Source: Bradyrhizobium tropiciagri
GTDB taxonomy: Bacteria; Pseudomonadota; Alphaproteobacteria; Rhizobiales; Xanthobacteraceae
Direction of reading: 5' to 3'
Assembly: GCF_018130505.1 (NCBI RefSeq)
Contig: NZ_JAFCKH010000002.1
Coordinates: 645,060 to 709,059, forward strand
DNA: 64,000 nucleotides
A program made the position numbers and the translations under genes. The notes beneath the pieces were generated by a model, which was not told the origin of the DNA, made no database searches, and saw nothing but the letters and a program-made list of their open reading frames with translations. Positions 26,192 through 35,608 of this stretch are shown here, piece after piece (the first letter of the stretch is position 1; each line of letters opens with the position of its first letter).

Positions 26192-27163
26192 ATGTCCATG
26201 CCTGCTCTGTTCAAGGGCCGCCTGTCTCTTCCCGTGATCGGGGCACCGCTGTTCATCATCTCCGTGCCCGATCTCGTCATCGCGCAGTGCAAGGCCGGCG
26301 TGGTCGGCTCGTTCCCGGCGCTGAATGCGCGGCCGCCGGAACTGCTCGACGAGTGGCTGTACCGGATCAAGGAAGAGCTTGCGGCTTACGACAAGGCGCA
26401 TCCGGAGCGGCCGTCGGCGCCGTTCGCGGTGAACCAGATCGTGCACAAGTCCAACAACCGGCTCGATCACGACATGGCGCTTTGCGAGAAGCACAAGGTG
26501 CCGATGATCATCTCCTCGCTCGGCGCGCGCGAGGAGCTCAACCAGGCCGTCCACGGCTGGGGCGGCATCGTCTTCCACGACGTGATCAACCAGAAGTTCG
26601 CGCACAAGGCGATCGAGAAGGGCGCCGACGGCCTGATCCTGGTCGCGGCCGGCGCCGGCGGTCATGCCGGCACGCTGTCGCCGTTCCCGTTCGTGTCGGA
26701 GACGCGGCAGTGGTTCGACGGCCCGATCGCGCTGTCGGGCACTATCGCCAACGGCCGCGCGATCCGCGCCGCGCGCATCATCGGCGCCGACTTCGCCTAT
26801 ATCGGCTCGGCTTTCATCGCCACCCAGGAGGCGAACGCGGTCGAGGGCTACAAGAGCATGATCACCAATTCGTCTGCCGAGGACATCGTCTATTCCAACC
26901 TGTTCACCGGCGTGCACGGCAACTATCTGAAGCCGTCGATCGTCGCCGCCGGCATGGATCCGGAAAACCTGCCGACCTCCGATCCGTCGAAGATGAGCTT
27001 CGGCACCGATTCCTCCGGCGAGCGCGCCAAGCCGAAGGCCTGGAAGGAGATCTGGGGTTCGGGGCAGGGTGTCGGCAGCATCGCCAAGGTGGTGCCTGCA
27101 GGCGAACTGATCGCGCGCTTCAAGAAGGAATACGACGAGGCGGTCGATCCGGCGCTTGCTTGA
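26192..27163 (+). CDS. Nitronate monooxygenase family flavoprotein
   Basis: FMN-dependent TIM-barrel enzyme of 323 residues of the NPD/NMO family. N-terminal RLSLPVIGAPLFIISVPDLVIAQCKAGVVGSFPALNARP binds flavin. AAGAGGHAGTLSPFPFV carries the His used as base in class I nitronate monooxygenases. LSGTIANGRAIRAARIIGADFAYIGSAFIAT forms the phosphate site. It oxidises alkyl nitronates, although many relatives act on other substrates. It overlaps the thioesterase gene by one nucleotide (TGATG), indicating a shared operon. A paralogue lies at 32076-33056. Confidence 0.88.
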   Translation: MSMPALFKGRLSLPVIGAPLFIISVPDLVIAQCKAGVVGSFPALNARPPELLDEWLYRIKEELAAYDKAHPERPSAPFAVNQIVHKSNNRLDHDMALCEKHKVPMIISSLGAREELNQAVHGWGGIVFHDVINQKFAHKAIEKGADGLILVAAGAGGHAGTLSPFPFVSETRQWFDGPIALSGTIANGRAIRAARIIGADFAYIGSAFIATQEANAVEGYKSMITNSSAEDIVYSNLFTGVHGNYLKPSIVAAGMDPENLPTSDPSKMSFGTDSSGERAKPKAWKEIWGSGQGVGSIAKVVPAGELIARFKKEYDEAVDPALA

Positions 27164-27936
27164 TGGAGCCGATCTTCCGCGTAGACGGCAATCGCGTCGT
27201 CACCAGCGCAGATGCCGCGGGTCCTTGGGACCCGCGGATGCAGCACGGCTCCGCGCCGGCGGCACTGGTGGTCTGGGCTGCCGAAGGCGTGCCGACACCG
27301 GTGCCGATGCGGATCGCGCGCATCACGATCGATCTGATGCGGCCCGTGCCGGTCGCGCCGCTGACGGTCGAGCGTGAAGTGCTGCGCGAAGGCCGCAAGA
27401 TTCAGCTCTGCGGCGTCAGGCTGCTCGCCGACGGCGTTGTCGTGGTTTCCGCCAGCGTGCTGAAGATCAAGCAGCAGGCGGCCGAGCTGCCGCCCGACAT
27501 CGCGGCGCTGCCGGTCGAGCTGCCGGGGCCCGACCAGAGCATGGCCGAGCCGGGCAACCTTGCGGGCAGTCCGTTCGTGAAATGCATCTCGATGCGCGCC
27601 GCGCGCGGCCGCTTCGGCCAGACCGGGCCGGGCGCGATCTGGTTCCGCGTCGACCGCCCGCTGATCGCGGGCGCCGCCGTCTCGCAGGCGATGCGCGCGG
27701 TGGTCGCCTCGGATTTCTCCAACGGCACCTCGCCGGCGCTGGATTTCCGCAACTGGACCTTCATCAACGCCGATCTCACCGTCAGCATGGCCCGCGAGCC
27801 GGTCGGCGACTGGGTGCTGCTCGACGGCGAGACCTGGATCGGGCCCGATGGCGCCGGGCTTGCGATGTCGCGGCTGGCCGACCAGCACGGCTATTTCGGC
27901 CGCGCCGTCCAGAGCCTGGTGATCGAGCAGCGCTAG
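27163..27936 (+). CDS. Thioesterase family protein (double hotdog)
   Basis: Protein of 257 residues resembling the acyl-CoA thioesterase family with two fused hotdog domains. N-terminal half: WDPRMQHGSAPAALVVWAAE and IARITIDLMRPVPVAPLTVEREVLREGRKIQL. C-terminal half: SPALDFRNWTFINADLTVSMAREPVGDWVLLDGETWIGPDGAGLAMSRLAD. It should hydrolyse an acyl-CoA. Its ATG shares the A and G region of the flavoenzyme stop (TGATG), so translation is coupled. The pairing suggests both act in one catabolic route, perhaps of nitro- or keto-acyl compounds, which is inference. Confidence 0.85.
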   Translation: MEPIFRVDGNRVVTSADAAGPWDPRMQHGSAPAALVVWAAEGVPTPVPMRIARITIDLMRPVPVAPLTVEREVLREGRKIQLCGVRLLADGVVVVSASVLKIKQQAAELPPDIAALPVELPGPDQSMAEPGNLAGSPFVKCISMRAARGRFGQTGPGAIWFRVDRPLIAGAAVSQAMRAVVASDFSNGTSPALDFRNWTFINADLTVSMAREPVGDWVLLDGETWIGPDGAGLAMSRLADQHGYFGRAVQSLVIEQR

Positions 27937-28148
27937 CCCGCCGACGCTCCGGTGGCCCCGTTGCCGCCGTCTTTTCGACAAAAATAATCCGGCCTGCCGG
28001 GAACGGTTGGCTGCCCCCGTGAGTTCTGCCCGGCGTAAGGGGGAGTCATGCCGCGTGTCGATCTTGCCGCCGGTCCCTTGGCGATCCGGCGGCTTTGTGA
28101 CTTGGCGTCGATCGGTGCTGGAGCCGCGCGGTCCGCAGGACGGCCGCG

Positions 28149-30245
28149 GTGAGGCCCGGCCCGTCCTCAGAGCGTGCCGTCATCCTCGCCGCGAGCGAGC
28201 GGGACGCTGTGAAGACCGCCCACCTGATCAAGGAAGCCGGCTACTACGCCAACATCTGCGGCGACCTCGCCGAGCTCGAGCTCCAGCTCGCAAGCGGGGC
28301 CGGCCTTGCCATCATCGCCGACGAGGCGGTCCGGCACGCCGACCTCTCCGGCCTCACGCGCTGGCTGAACGAGCAGCCTTCATGGTCGGATTTCCCGATC
28401 GTGCTGATGAGCGAGGGCGGCGGGCCTGAACGCAATCCCGAGGCAGCCCGGCTCGGCCGCGCGCTCGGCAACGTCACCTACATCGAGCGTCCGTTTCATC
28501 CGATGACGCTGGCGAGCCTGGTGGCCGCGGCGGTGCGCGGCCGCCGCCGGCAGTATGAGACCCGCTCGATCCTCGAGGATCTCACCGAGAGCGAGGGCCT
28601 GTTGCAGACCGCGCTCAACGCCGGCCATCTCGGCGCGCTCGAGATCCATCTGCCGGATTTCGAGCTCGAGGCGTCGCCGACCTGCAAGCGCTTCTTCGGC
28701 CGCACGCCCGGCGATCCCTTGACCTATCAGGAGCTGGTCGACGCCGTGCACCCCGACGACCGCACCCGCCGCAGCGAGGCCGTCGAGCACACGCTACGTA
28801 CCGGCAAGGACTACAAGATCGAATACCGCAACACCTGGCCCGACGGCAGCCAGCATTGGGTCGACGTCCGCGCCCGCGCGGTCCGCGCGCAGGACGGCAG
28901 CATCACGTCGCTGGTCGGGGTCTGCTCCGACATCACCGCGCGCAAGACCGCGGAGATCGAGCGCGAGGCGCTGGTGGCGCAGCTCGCCGCCGAGCGCACT
29001 GCGCTGGCCGAGCTCACCGCGACGCTGGAGCAGCGGGTCGAGCAGCGCACCGCCGACCTCATGAAGGAGGTGGCCGCGCGTGAACGCGCGCAGGAGCAGC
29101 TCCGCCACGCCCAGAAGATGGAGGCGATCGGCCAGCTCACCGGCGGCGTCGCGCACGATTTCAACAATCTCCTGATCGCGGTGATGGGCAACCTCGATCT
29201 GTTGCGCAAGCGTATGCCCGACGATCCGCGCCTGCACCGGCTGGTCGACGGCGCGCAGCAGGGCGCCGAGCGCGGCGCAGCGCTGACGCAGCGGCTGCTG
29301 GCGTTCGCGCGCCAGCAGGATCTGCGCGCCGTGCCGGTCGATCTCGGCGCGCTGCTGCGCGACATGAGCAATCTGCTCGAGCGCTCGCTCGGGCCGCGCA
29401 TCGCGCTCCGGCTCGACATCCCCGAGCAGTTGCCGCCGGCCCATGTCGACACCAACCAGCTCGAGCTTGCGGTGCTGAACCTTGCGATCAACGCACGTGA
29501 TGCGATGCCGGACGGCGGGTCGATCGATATCCGCCTCGCGCCCCTGCGCGTGAAGAACGATCCGGCGCTGCAGGCCGGCAATTATCTGAAGCTGTCCGTG
29601 GTCGACACCGGCACCGGCATGTCGCCGGAGGTGCTGAAGCGGGCGATCGAGCCGTTCTTCTCGTCCAAGCCGCTCGGCAAGGGCACCGGCCTCGGCCTGT
29701 CGATGGTGCATGGCCTAGCCGTGCAGCTCGGTGGCGCGCTGCAGCTGGCGAGCACGCCCGGCAAGGGCACCACCGCCACCCTGGTGCTGCCGGTCGCCAC
29801 CGCCGCGCCCGAGCTGGAAGGGCGTTTGCCGGCGGCGCAGATCGTCAGGCGCACCGCGGTGATCCTGCTGGTCGACGACGATCCGTTGATTGCGATGTCG
29901 ACCACGGAAATGCTGGAGGATCTCGGCCATCGCGTGATCGGCGCCAATTCCGGGCCGCATGCGCTCGACATCCTCAGGAGCGGTCAGGAGATCGACCTGA
30001 TGATGACCGATCACATGATGCCCGGCATGACCGGCCTCGAGCTCGCCGCCGCCTCGCGCGAACTGCGGCCGCAACTCCGCGTCCTGCTCGCCACCGGCTA
30101 CGCCGAAATGCCCGACGGCATCCAGGTCGACCTGCCGCGGCTGGCAAAGCCCTACCATCAGGACCAGCTGCGCGCGCGGCTCGATCAACTGCTGGGGCAA
30201 GGCGCTGGGCCGGCCACCGATGCATTGCTCTCCCCGTCACCCTGA
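28149..30245 (+). CDS. Soluble hybrid histidine kinase/response regulator
   Basis: Cytoplasmic sensor protein of 698 residues without membrane helices. Order: N-terminal receiver-like domain (1-125, degenerate), PAS domain (about 150-270, ending [14 protein letters not shown]), a coiled-coil ([24 protein letters not shown]), a HisKA region with the phosphorylated His in [11 protein letters not shown] (near 335), the HATPase with [14 protein letters not shown] and [11 protein letters not shown], and a C-terminal receiver with its Asp in [14 protein letters not shown] (near 620). Start is a GTG at 28149. The signal and partner are unknown. The C-terminal receiver allows an internal phosphorelay. 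Confidence 0.88.
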   Translation: MRPGPSSERAVILAASERDAVKTAHLIKEAGYYANICGDLAELELQLASGAGLAIIADEAVRHADLSGLTRWLNEQPSWSDFPIVLMSEGGGPERNPEAARLGRALGNVTYIERPFHPMTLASLVAAAVRGRRRQYETRSILEDLTESEGLLQTALNAGHLGALEIHLPDFELEASPTCKRFFGRTPGDPLTYQELVDAVHPDDRTRRSEAVEHTLRTGKDYKIEYRNTWPDGSQHWVDVRARAVRAQDGSITSLVGVCSDITARKTAEIEREALVAQLAAERTALAELTATLEQRVEQRTADLMKEVAARERAQEQLRHAQKMEAIGQLTGGVAHDFNNLLIAVMGNLDLLRKRMPDDPRLHRLVDGAQQGAERGAALTQRLLAFARQQDLRAVPVDLGALLRDMSNLLERSLGPRIALRLDIPEQLPPAHVDTNQLELAVLNLAINARDAMPDGGSIDIRLAPLRVKNDPALQAGNYLKLSVVDTGTGMSPEVLKRAIEPFFSSKPLGKGTGLGLSMVHGLAVQLGGALQLASTPGKGTTATLVLPVATAAPELEGRLPAAQIVRRTAVILLVDDDPLIAMSTTEMLEDLGHRVIGANSGPHALDILRSGQEIDLMMTDHMMPGMTGLELAAASRELRPQLRVLLATGYAEMPDGIQVDLPRLAKPYHQDQLRARLDQLLGQGAGPATDALLSPSP

Positions 30246-30312
30246 GGAGCCGCGCAGCGGCGTCTCGAAGGGGCGACGGCCCAGTTGTTGCTAAGCCATT
30301 CGTGGAAGATTC

Positions 30313-30398
30313 GTAGGGTGGGCAAAGCGAAGCGTGCCCACCATCACGCGCACGTCGTGGATGGTGGGCACGTCGCTACGCTCCTTTGCCCACCCTAC
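30313..30398. repeat. Palindromic intergenic repeat, family B
   Basis: The arms GTAGGGTGGGCAAAGCGAAG and CTCCTTTGCCCACCCTAC surround CGTGCCCACCATC / GATGGTGGGCACG and a short centre. It lies between the convergent histidine kinase and acyl-CoA ligase genes. Confidence 0.8.
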
Positions 30399-30426
30399 GC
30401 ACCCAGGATGACGGGATGCTTCGCGC

Positions 30427-31989
30427 TCAGCCCACCAAGCGGTCGCGGCCGGCCCAGAAGGCGGCCTTCAGCACCTTCTTGTCGACCTTGCCGACGCCGG
30501 TCATCGGCAGCTCCTTGACGAAGCGGATCTGCTTCGGCGCATGGGCCGAGCCCTTCTTCGCCTTCACCAGGCCGATCAGCTCGTCGGCATCCGGCGTTGC
30601 GCCCTCGCGCGCCACCACGACGGCGGTGACCGCCTCGCCCCATTTCTCGTCGGGCACGCCGACCACGGCGACCATCGCCACATCGGCGTGCTGCGACAGC
30701 ACGTCCTCGACCTCGCGCGGGAAGATGTTGAAGCCGCCGGAGACGATCATGTCCTTCTTGCGGTCGAGGATGAACATGTAGCCGCGCTCGTCCATGCGTG
30801 CGATGTCGCCGGTGTGCAGCCAGCCGCTCTTCAGCGTCTCGGCCGTGGCGTCGGGCCGCTTCCAGTACTCGGCCATCACATGGCTGGCGCGCACGCAGAT
30901 CTCGCCCGCCTCGCCGGTCGCGACCTCCTGGTCGTCCTGGTCCAGAATCTTCACCTGGCAGGCGGCGATCGGGAAGCCGCAGGACAGGAACAGCTCGGGC
31001 GTCTTCGGATCGTGGTCCGCCTTGCGCAGCACCGAGACCGGATAGCATTCGGTCTGGCCGTAGAGCTGCGAGAACACCGAGCCGATCCGCTCGATGCCCT
31101 CGACCAGCCGGCTCGGCGACATCGCGGATGCGCCGTACAGCAAGAGCTCGAGCGAGGACAGGTCGGTCCTGTCGAGCGCCGGATGATCCAGCATCACGTA
31201 GATCATGGTCGGCACGAACAGCGTGAAGTTGATCTTCTCGCGCTCGATGGTCTTGAACACCGCCTCGGGATCGAAGCCCTTCAGCATGTGCACGGTGCCG
31301 CCGCGGATCAGCGTCGGCAGCACCTTGGTGCCCGCGACATGGCTGATCGGCGCCACCGTGAGGTAACGCGGGTTCTCCGGAATCTCGAAGTCGGCGAGAA
31401 TCGCATTGGCGAAGCCGGCATATTGGTGGTGGTAGCGCAGCGCGCCCTTGGATTTTCCGGTGGTGCCGCCGGTGAAGTTCAGGTTCGAGATGTCGTCATG
31501 CTGCGCGAAATTTTTCGCACTGGCGCTGCCGGCGGCTTCGACCGCCTGCAGCAGGTCGGCGCCGTAATCCGCCGGGCCGAGCGTGAACACGGTCTTCAGT
31601 CCCGATGCTTTGGCCGCGAGCTCGCCGCCGCGATCGCGGAAGCTGACGCCGTCGACGATCAGCATCTGCGCCTCGGAATCCTCGAGCTGGAACAGCTGGT
31701 CGTCGAGCGAGCCGAGTGGATGCAGCCAGGTGATGGCAAGCCGCGACAATTGCGCGGCGATGCCGGCGCACCAGGTGTCGGCGCGGTTGGCGGTGAGGAA
31801 GGCGACACGGGTGCCCGGCGCGAAGCCGAGCCGCATGAACACGCTCTGCATCGCTCCGATCAGGTCGGTCGCACCCCGGTAGGTGAGCGAACCGCCTGGC
31901 CACGCGAAGGCGCTGCGCGATGGATAGCGCGCCAGCGCCCGCAACACCTGCTCGCATGCCGTCGGAAATGCGTGGAGAGCATCGCTCAT
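30427..31989 (-). CDS. Acyl-CoA synthetase (AMP-dependent ligase)
   Basis: Adenylate-forming ligase of 520 residues. Motifs: NLNFTGGTTGKSKGALR (phosphate loop), SQLYGQTECYPVS, GWLHTGDIARMDERGYMFILDRKKDMIVSGGFNIFPREVED, and PMTGVGKVDKKVLK with the C-terminal lysine. It activates a carboxylic acid to its CoA ester; the substrate is unknown but is probably a medium-chain or aromatic acid. It is divergent from an NMO-like flavoenzyme gene only 86 bp away, which suggests joint control of a degradation route. Confidence 0.88.
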   Translation of the reverse strand: MSDALHAFPTACEQVLRALARYPSRSAFAWPGGSLTYRGATDLIGAMQSVFMRLGFAPGTRVAFLTANRADTWCAGIAAQLSRLAITWLHPLGSLDDQLFQLEDSEAQMLIVDGVSFRDRGGELAAKASGLKTVFTLGPADYGADLLQAVEAAGSASAKNFAQHDDISNLNFTGGTTGKSKGALRYHHQYAGFANAILADFEIPENPRYLTVAPISHVAGTKVLPTLIRGGTVHMLKGFDPEAVFKTIEREKINFTLFVPTMIYVMLDHPALDRTDLSSLELLLYGASAMSPSRLVEGIERIGSVFSQLYGQTECYPVSVLRKADHDPKTPELFLSCGFPIAACQVKILDQDDQEVATGEAGEICVRASHVMAEYWKRPDATAETLKSGWLHTGDIARMDERGYMFILDRKKDMIVSGGFNIFPREVEDVLSQHADVAMVAVVGVPDEKWGEAVTAVVVAREGATPDADELIGLVKAKKGSAHAPKQIRFVKELPMTGVGKVDKKVLKAAFWAGRDRLVG

Positions 31990-32075
31990 CTCGTCGTTCC
32001 CCGCCTTTGTCTTTGGCTTTTTGTCGTGCCAATGTTGGCGGCAACGCTAGCACAACAATTTCGGGAAGAAACAAA

Positions 32076-33056
32076 TTGTCAGTTGCAGGTTCTCTCGCGC
32101 GATTCCGCGATCGGCTCACCCTGCCGTTGATCGCAGCGCCGATGTTTCTGGTGTCCGGCGTCGAACTGGTGGTAGCGGCCTGCCGCAACGGCGTGATCGG
32201 TTCGTTTCCGACGGTGAATTGCCGCGAGACGGAACAGCTCGACGCCTGGCTCGGCGAGATCGAGCGCCGTCTGCAGGCGTATGCCGACGCAAGCGGCAAG
32301 CCGGCGGCGCCGATCTGTCCGAACCTGATCGTGCACCGCTCCAACGCGCGGCTTGCCGAGGACCTCGCCGTGCTGCTGCGTCACAAGCCGGAACTGGTGA
32401 TCACCTCGGTCGGCTCGCCCGCGCCGGTGCTCGCGCCGCTCCACGATGCCGGCGCGCTGGTGTTCGCCGACGTCGCCTCGATCCGCCATGCCGAGCGCGC
32501 GGTCGCGGCCGGCGCCGACGGGCTGGTGCTGCTCACCGCGGGCGCCGGCGGCCAGACCGGCTGGCTCAATCCGTTCGTGTTCGTGCGCGCGGTGCGCGGC
32601 TTCTTCGACGGCCCGATCGTGCTCGCCGGCGGCATCAGCGACGGCCATGCGCTGCGCGCCGCCGAGGCGCTCGGCTGCGATCTCGCCTACATGGGCACCA
32701 AGTTCATCGCGACGCGCGAGAGCCTGGCCGACGCGCGGTACAAGCAGATGCTGGTCGAGGCCAGCGCCGACGACATCCTGCTTACCACCGCCTTCACCGG
32801 CCTGCAGACCAACATGCTGCGGCCCTCGATCGAGGCGGCGGGTCTCGATCCCGACGATCTGCCGGCGCGCGGCGCGATCGACATCGGCAAGGACATCGAC
32901 ATCGGCGCCCGCGAAAGCCGGCCCAAACGCTGGCGCGACATCTGGAGCGGCGGCCATTCGACGTCGGGGGTGACCGACGTGCCTGCGGTCGATGAGCTGG
33001 TGGCGCGGACGCGCGCCGAGTACGAGCAGGCCAGCGCGCGGGTGAGGCTCGGCTAG
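32076..33056 (+). CDS. NMO-family flavoprotein lacking the catalytic His
   Basis: TIM-barrel flavoprotein of 326 residues, paralogous to the product at 26192-27163: RLTLPLIAAPMFLVSGVELVVAACRNGVIGSFPTVNCR, NLIVHRSNARLAEDL and LAGGISDGHALRAAEALGCDLAYMGTKFIAT align along the whole length. The motif that contains the catalytic His in the first copy (GAGGHAG) reads GAGGQTG here. The start is a TTG at 32076 behind GGGAAGAA. Upstream in-frame starts would overlap the divergent ligase gene. It may be a reductase rather than a nitronate monooxygenase. Confidence 0.83.
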   Translation: MSVAGSLARFRDRLTLPLIAAPMFLVSGVELVVAACRNGVIGSFPTVNCRETEQLDAWLGEIERRLQAYADASGKPAAPICPNLIVHRSNARLAEDLAVLLRHKPELVITSVGSPAPVLAPLHDAGALVFADVASIRHAERAVAAGADGLVLLTAGAGGQTGWLNPFVFVRAVRGFFDGPIVLAGGISDGHALRAAEALGCDLAYMGTKFIATRESLADARYKQMLVEASADDILLTTAFTGLQTNMLRPSIEAAGLDPDDLPARGAIDIGKDIDIGARESRPKRWRDIWSGGHSTSGVTDVPAVDELVARTRAEYEQASARVRLG

Positions 33057-33080
33057 CTCGTACCGGCGTGCCGGAGGCGC

Positions 33081-33167
33081 GTAGCCCGGATGCAGCGAAG
33101 CGCAATCCGGGACAGCCCGTCCGCGGAAGGACCGCACCCGGATTTCGCTCCGCTGCATCCGGGCTAC
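33081..33167. repeat. Palindromic intergenic repeat, family A
   Basis: The arms GTAGCCCGGATGCAGCGAAG and CTCCGCTGCATCCGGGCTAC are exact or near-exact inverted repeats. The inner arms CGCAATCCGGG and CCCGGATTTCG continue the stem. It follows the second NMO-like gene by 24 nt. Confidence 0.8.
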
Positions 33168-33335
33168 GAGCTGACGATGGGCCGTCACTTGCCGTTGGCG
33201 GCCGCAAAGCTCCGAGCCGGTTCGGCGGCGTGTCAAGCGCTGTCGACTTAACCCGCCATTAACCATGCCGGTCCCAACAATGGCGCCACAGGACGGGCCC
33301 GCCGCCGCGGCTGGCCTGCAATTTGGGAATGCGAC

Positions 33336-33581
33336 ATGCCCCTTGAGGCGCTCTCGGCCAAGATCCCGGCGACGCTCGACGAGCTTACGACCCGCGTCTT
33401 CTATGCCCTGCAGCGGCACCCGCTGTGCCGCCAGGTCGAATTCGACATCGTCAGCACCCCGCGCACCCGCCGGACCAACTGGACCGTCACGATGCGTTCG
33501 GTCCAGCCCGGCGGCCTGTGGACCGCCCATGAGATCGTCGCTGACATCCAGGAAGCCTATGAACTTGCCGGCGCGGCCTGA
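33336..33581 (+). CDS. Small protein of unknown function, 81 residues
   Basis: Compact soluble protein with no signal peptide: an N-terminal helix (DELTTRVFYALQRHPLCRQ) followed by strands (VEFDIVSTPRTRRTNWTVTMRSVQP) and a C-terminal helix (AHEIVADIQEAYELAGA). The composition is that of a real folded protein with no low complexity. An AATGCGAC stretch precedes the ATG; the ribosome site is weak. Function and family are not recognised. Confidence 0.6.
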   Translation: MPLEALSAKIPATLDELTTRVFYALQRHPLCRQVEFDIVSTPRTRRTNWTVTMRSVQPGGLWTAHEIVADIQEAYELAGAA

Positions 33582-33677
33582 TTTGGGTCCGTTTCGGTAC
33601 AAATTTCAGCCTGTCGCCGCTGGAGCGGCACGCTAACGCCGCATTTGGCGTTCAGCTTCCGGCGATACTGGCCGGGA

Positions 33678-34445
33678 ATGGAGACGCTTTTGACCAGGGC
33701 CATCACCCTCGCCGCGCTGACCTGCTTGCTCCTCGCCGGCGCTGCGATCACCGCGATTTTGGGCCGCGACAGCCTGCCCGCGCTGCCGGCCAGCCTTACG
33801 GCCGCGCCTGCCGATAGCGGGCCCGTCGCCAACCGGGCGAGCAAGCAGGACAAGCTCGCGGTCGCTGCTCTTGGCGCCGCCGCCTTTGAGCCGGCAGCGG
33901 CCGTCGCGGAACAGCCGCCGGCCGCGCCGTCGCAACTGCAACTCCGCGCCCAGGCCAACATCCCCGGCGCCTCCGACACCGTGCGCCAGGCCTATGCCTC
34001 CGTCGAGCCGACCGATGTCGGCCTGCCGAAGATCACCGAGCCTGCCGACGTCGCGCCGAAGATCACCGAGCAGCCGGCACCGGCCATCGCCGCACCGCCG
34101 AAGCCGAAGGCTGCCGCCAAGCCGGCGCCGCAGAAGAGCTACACGCTGCTGAGCGACGCGCAGATCGCCAACATCAAGGAGCGGCTGAGGCTGTCGTCGG
34201 ACCAGGAGTATTACTGGCCGGCGGTCGAGACCGCGCTGCGCGCGGTGGCGCGCAAGATCCACAGCAAGCGCCAGGGCGATGTCACCGCGGGCAACAGCGT
34301 GCCGATCGATCCGGACTCCGCGGAAGTGCAGCAGCTGAAATCGGCGGCGATGCCGCTGCTGTTCCAACTGCGCGAAGACCAGAAGAACGAGGTGCGCTCG
34401 CTGGCGCGCCTGATCGGCCTGGAACGCGTCGCCGCGATGATCTGA
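33678..34445 (+). CDS. Secreted or anchored protein, function unknown
   Basis: Protein of 255 residues from ATG 33678. One N-terminal membrane segment (AITLAALTCLLLAGAAITAIL) is followed by a long Ala/Pro-rich linker with KITEP repeats and a KPKAAAKPAPQK stretch. The C-terminal folded part reads YTLLSDAQIANIKERLRLSSDQEYYWPAVETALRAVARK..., ending LREDQKNEVRSLARLIGLERV. This tail resembles Spy/CpxP-like helical periplasmic proteins (L...D..Y..). The role is unknown; envelope stress is plausible only by resemblance and context. Confidence 0.68.
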   Translation: METLLTRAITLAALTCLLLAGAAITAILGRDSLPALPASLTAAPADSGPVANRASKQDKLAVAALGAAAFEPAAAVAEQPPAAPSQLQLRAQANIPGASDTVRQAYASVEPTDVGLPKITEPADVAPKITEQPAPAIAAPPKPKAAAKPAPQKSYTLLSDAQIANIKERLRLSSDQEYYWPAVETALRAVARKIHSKRQGDVTAGNSVPIDPDSAEVQQLKSAAMPLLFQLREDQKNEVRSLARLIGLERVAAMI

Positions 34446-34508
34446 GCGGCCGGAACCCGCGCAATCATTGCGGGAGTCCGTCTGCCGCCCGGTATCGCCG
34501 GTCCTTTC

Positions 34509-34533
34509 GGAACATCGCATCTTCTCGCACGTT
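34509..34533 (+). promoter_or_regulatory. Candidate EcfG (general stress) promoter
   Basis: GGAAC at 34509-34513 and CGTT at 34530-34533 are separated by 16 nt. This matches the GGAAC-N16/17-CGTT form read by EcfG-type sigma factors in Alphaproteobacteria. It ends 25 nt before the start codon of the next gene, leaving room for a leader with the GAGGAGGCGAG ribosome site. Confidence 0.65.
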
Positions 34534-34558
34534 GCTCGCCCGGAAGAGGAGGCGAGCC

Positions 34559-35209
34559 ATGCGGACATCGACGGCTTATTTTGCCGGTGTGGGAACTGTC
34601 GTCGCTGCGATCGCGGTCGGCGTTGGCGGCGGCTTCACAATCGCGAACATTGTGAGCCCGCAATCGAAACAGGAGATCAGCCGGCTCGACCGCAGGGCGA
34701 CCAGCGAGCCAGCCAAGGCAACGCCATCGGCTTCTCCGGAGCCGACACCGTATCTTGCGGCAACGCAGGAAGCCGCGACGAAGCCCGTCACCGTGGCGCC
34801 GGCGCCGCAGCCGCAAACCGGGCAGCCCCAGCAACAGCAGGCCGCGCCGCCCAGCGTTCCCGTGCAAGCCGAAACGCCGGCTGTACAAGATGCCAATGCG
34901 CAACCGCCTTCACCTCCTGCGCAGTTCACGCAGACTGTCACGCATGAGACGCCCGCGTCCGCCGAAGCTTCCAATGCCAACGCAAGAGCGCGCGACGCCG
35001 ATGTGAAGCGAGCGTCTGCCGAGAAACGGCGGGCCGAGCGGCGGCAGCGCTGGGCCGAGCGCCGCCGCATGCATCAGGACGATCAATGGCGTCGGGACGA
35101 TCAATTGCGTGACGTCGAGCGGAGCGTGCGGGAAGAGACCGACAGCCCGCGTCTCATGGCTGTGGAAGCGCCGCGCCGGATCGAGCTGTTCGACGGCGGC
35201 GACGAGTAG
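34559..35209 (+). CDS. Envelope protein with Pro/Gln-rich linker
   Basis: Protein of 216 residues starting at ATG 34559 behind GAGGAGGCGAG. A single N-terminal membrane helix (YFAGVGTVVAAIAVGVGGGFTIANIV) is followed by a disordered Pro/Ala/Gln-rich region (about 45-125). Next is a strongly charged helix with AEKRRAERRQRWAERRRMHQDDQWRRDDQLRDVERSVREE. It is likely anchored in the inner membrane with the rest periplasmic. Function unknown. The candidate EcfG promoter just upstream would place it in the general stress response. Confidence 0.68.
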   Translation: MRTSTAYFAGVGTVVAAIAVGVGGGFTIANIVSPQSKQEISRLDRRATSEPAKATPSASPEPTPYLAATQEAATKPVTVAPAPQPQTGQPQQQQAAPPSVPVQAETPAVQDANAQPPSPPAQFTQTVTHETPASAEASNANARARDADVKRASAEKRRAERRQRWAERRRMHQDDQWRRDDQLRDVERSVREETDSPRLMAVEAPRRIELFDGGDE

Positions 35210-35608
35210 CGCTGATAATCCGCACCCAGGGCGCCCCCTCGCGGTGCCGCGCCGCCCGCGGCGCATGCCGCCCTCTCCGTGAAAAACACCGGGCCACAAC
35301 CGGCCATCCAGAGCCCCGGCTTGCGACGGTCTGGCGCATTGGCCGGCGGCCTGCGCTCGCATGAGCAGCTGAGACGGACGCAACCCGTCCCGGTCGCGCG
35401 GACATCGACATGCCCGCGCTGAAAAATCGCGGAAAAGTCGGGAAAGTGGTCTTCCCCTGTCCGCGAACAATCGGATAGGCTGCCATTACAGATTGTAGCA
35501 GTAATTTTACACCCGCATTGCGGAGGGCGCCTTTTATCGTCTATCCGCACAACTTTACGGCGAGTGGTGCCAGACGCACCCCGTCGACAACCGGATTTGG
35601 AGAGCAAC
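35210..35608. other. Intergenic region before the C25 peptidase gene
   Basis: This 399-bp region has no convincing coding frame. The left half is GC-rich. The part at about 35480-35560 is AT-richer (for example AGATTGTAGCAGTAATTTTACAC) and probably holds the promoter of the peptidase gene. No clear -35/-10 pair or repeat was recognised. Confidence 0.45.

Noticed and set aside
31920-32075. Extended N-terminus of the second NMO-like protein
   Set aside because: It overlaps the start of the divergent ligase gene and lacks similarity to the paralogue; the TTG at 32076 aligns with the family start.
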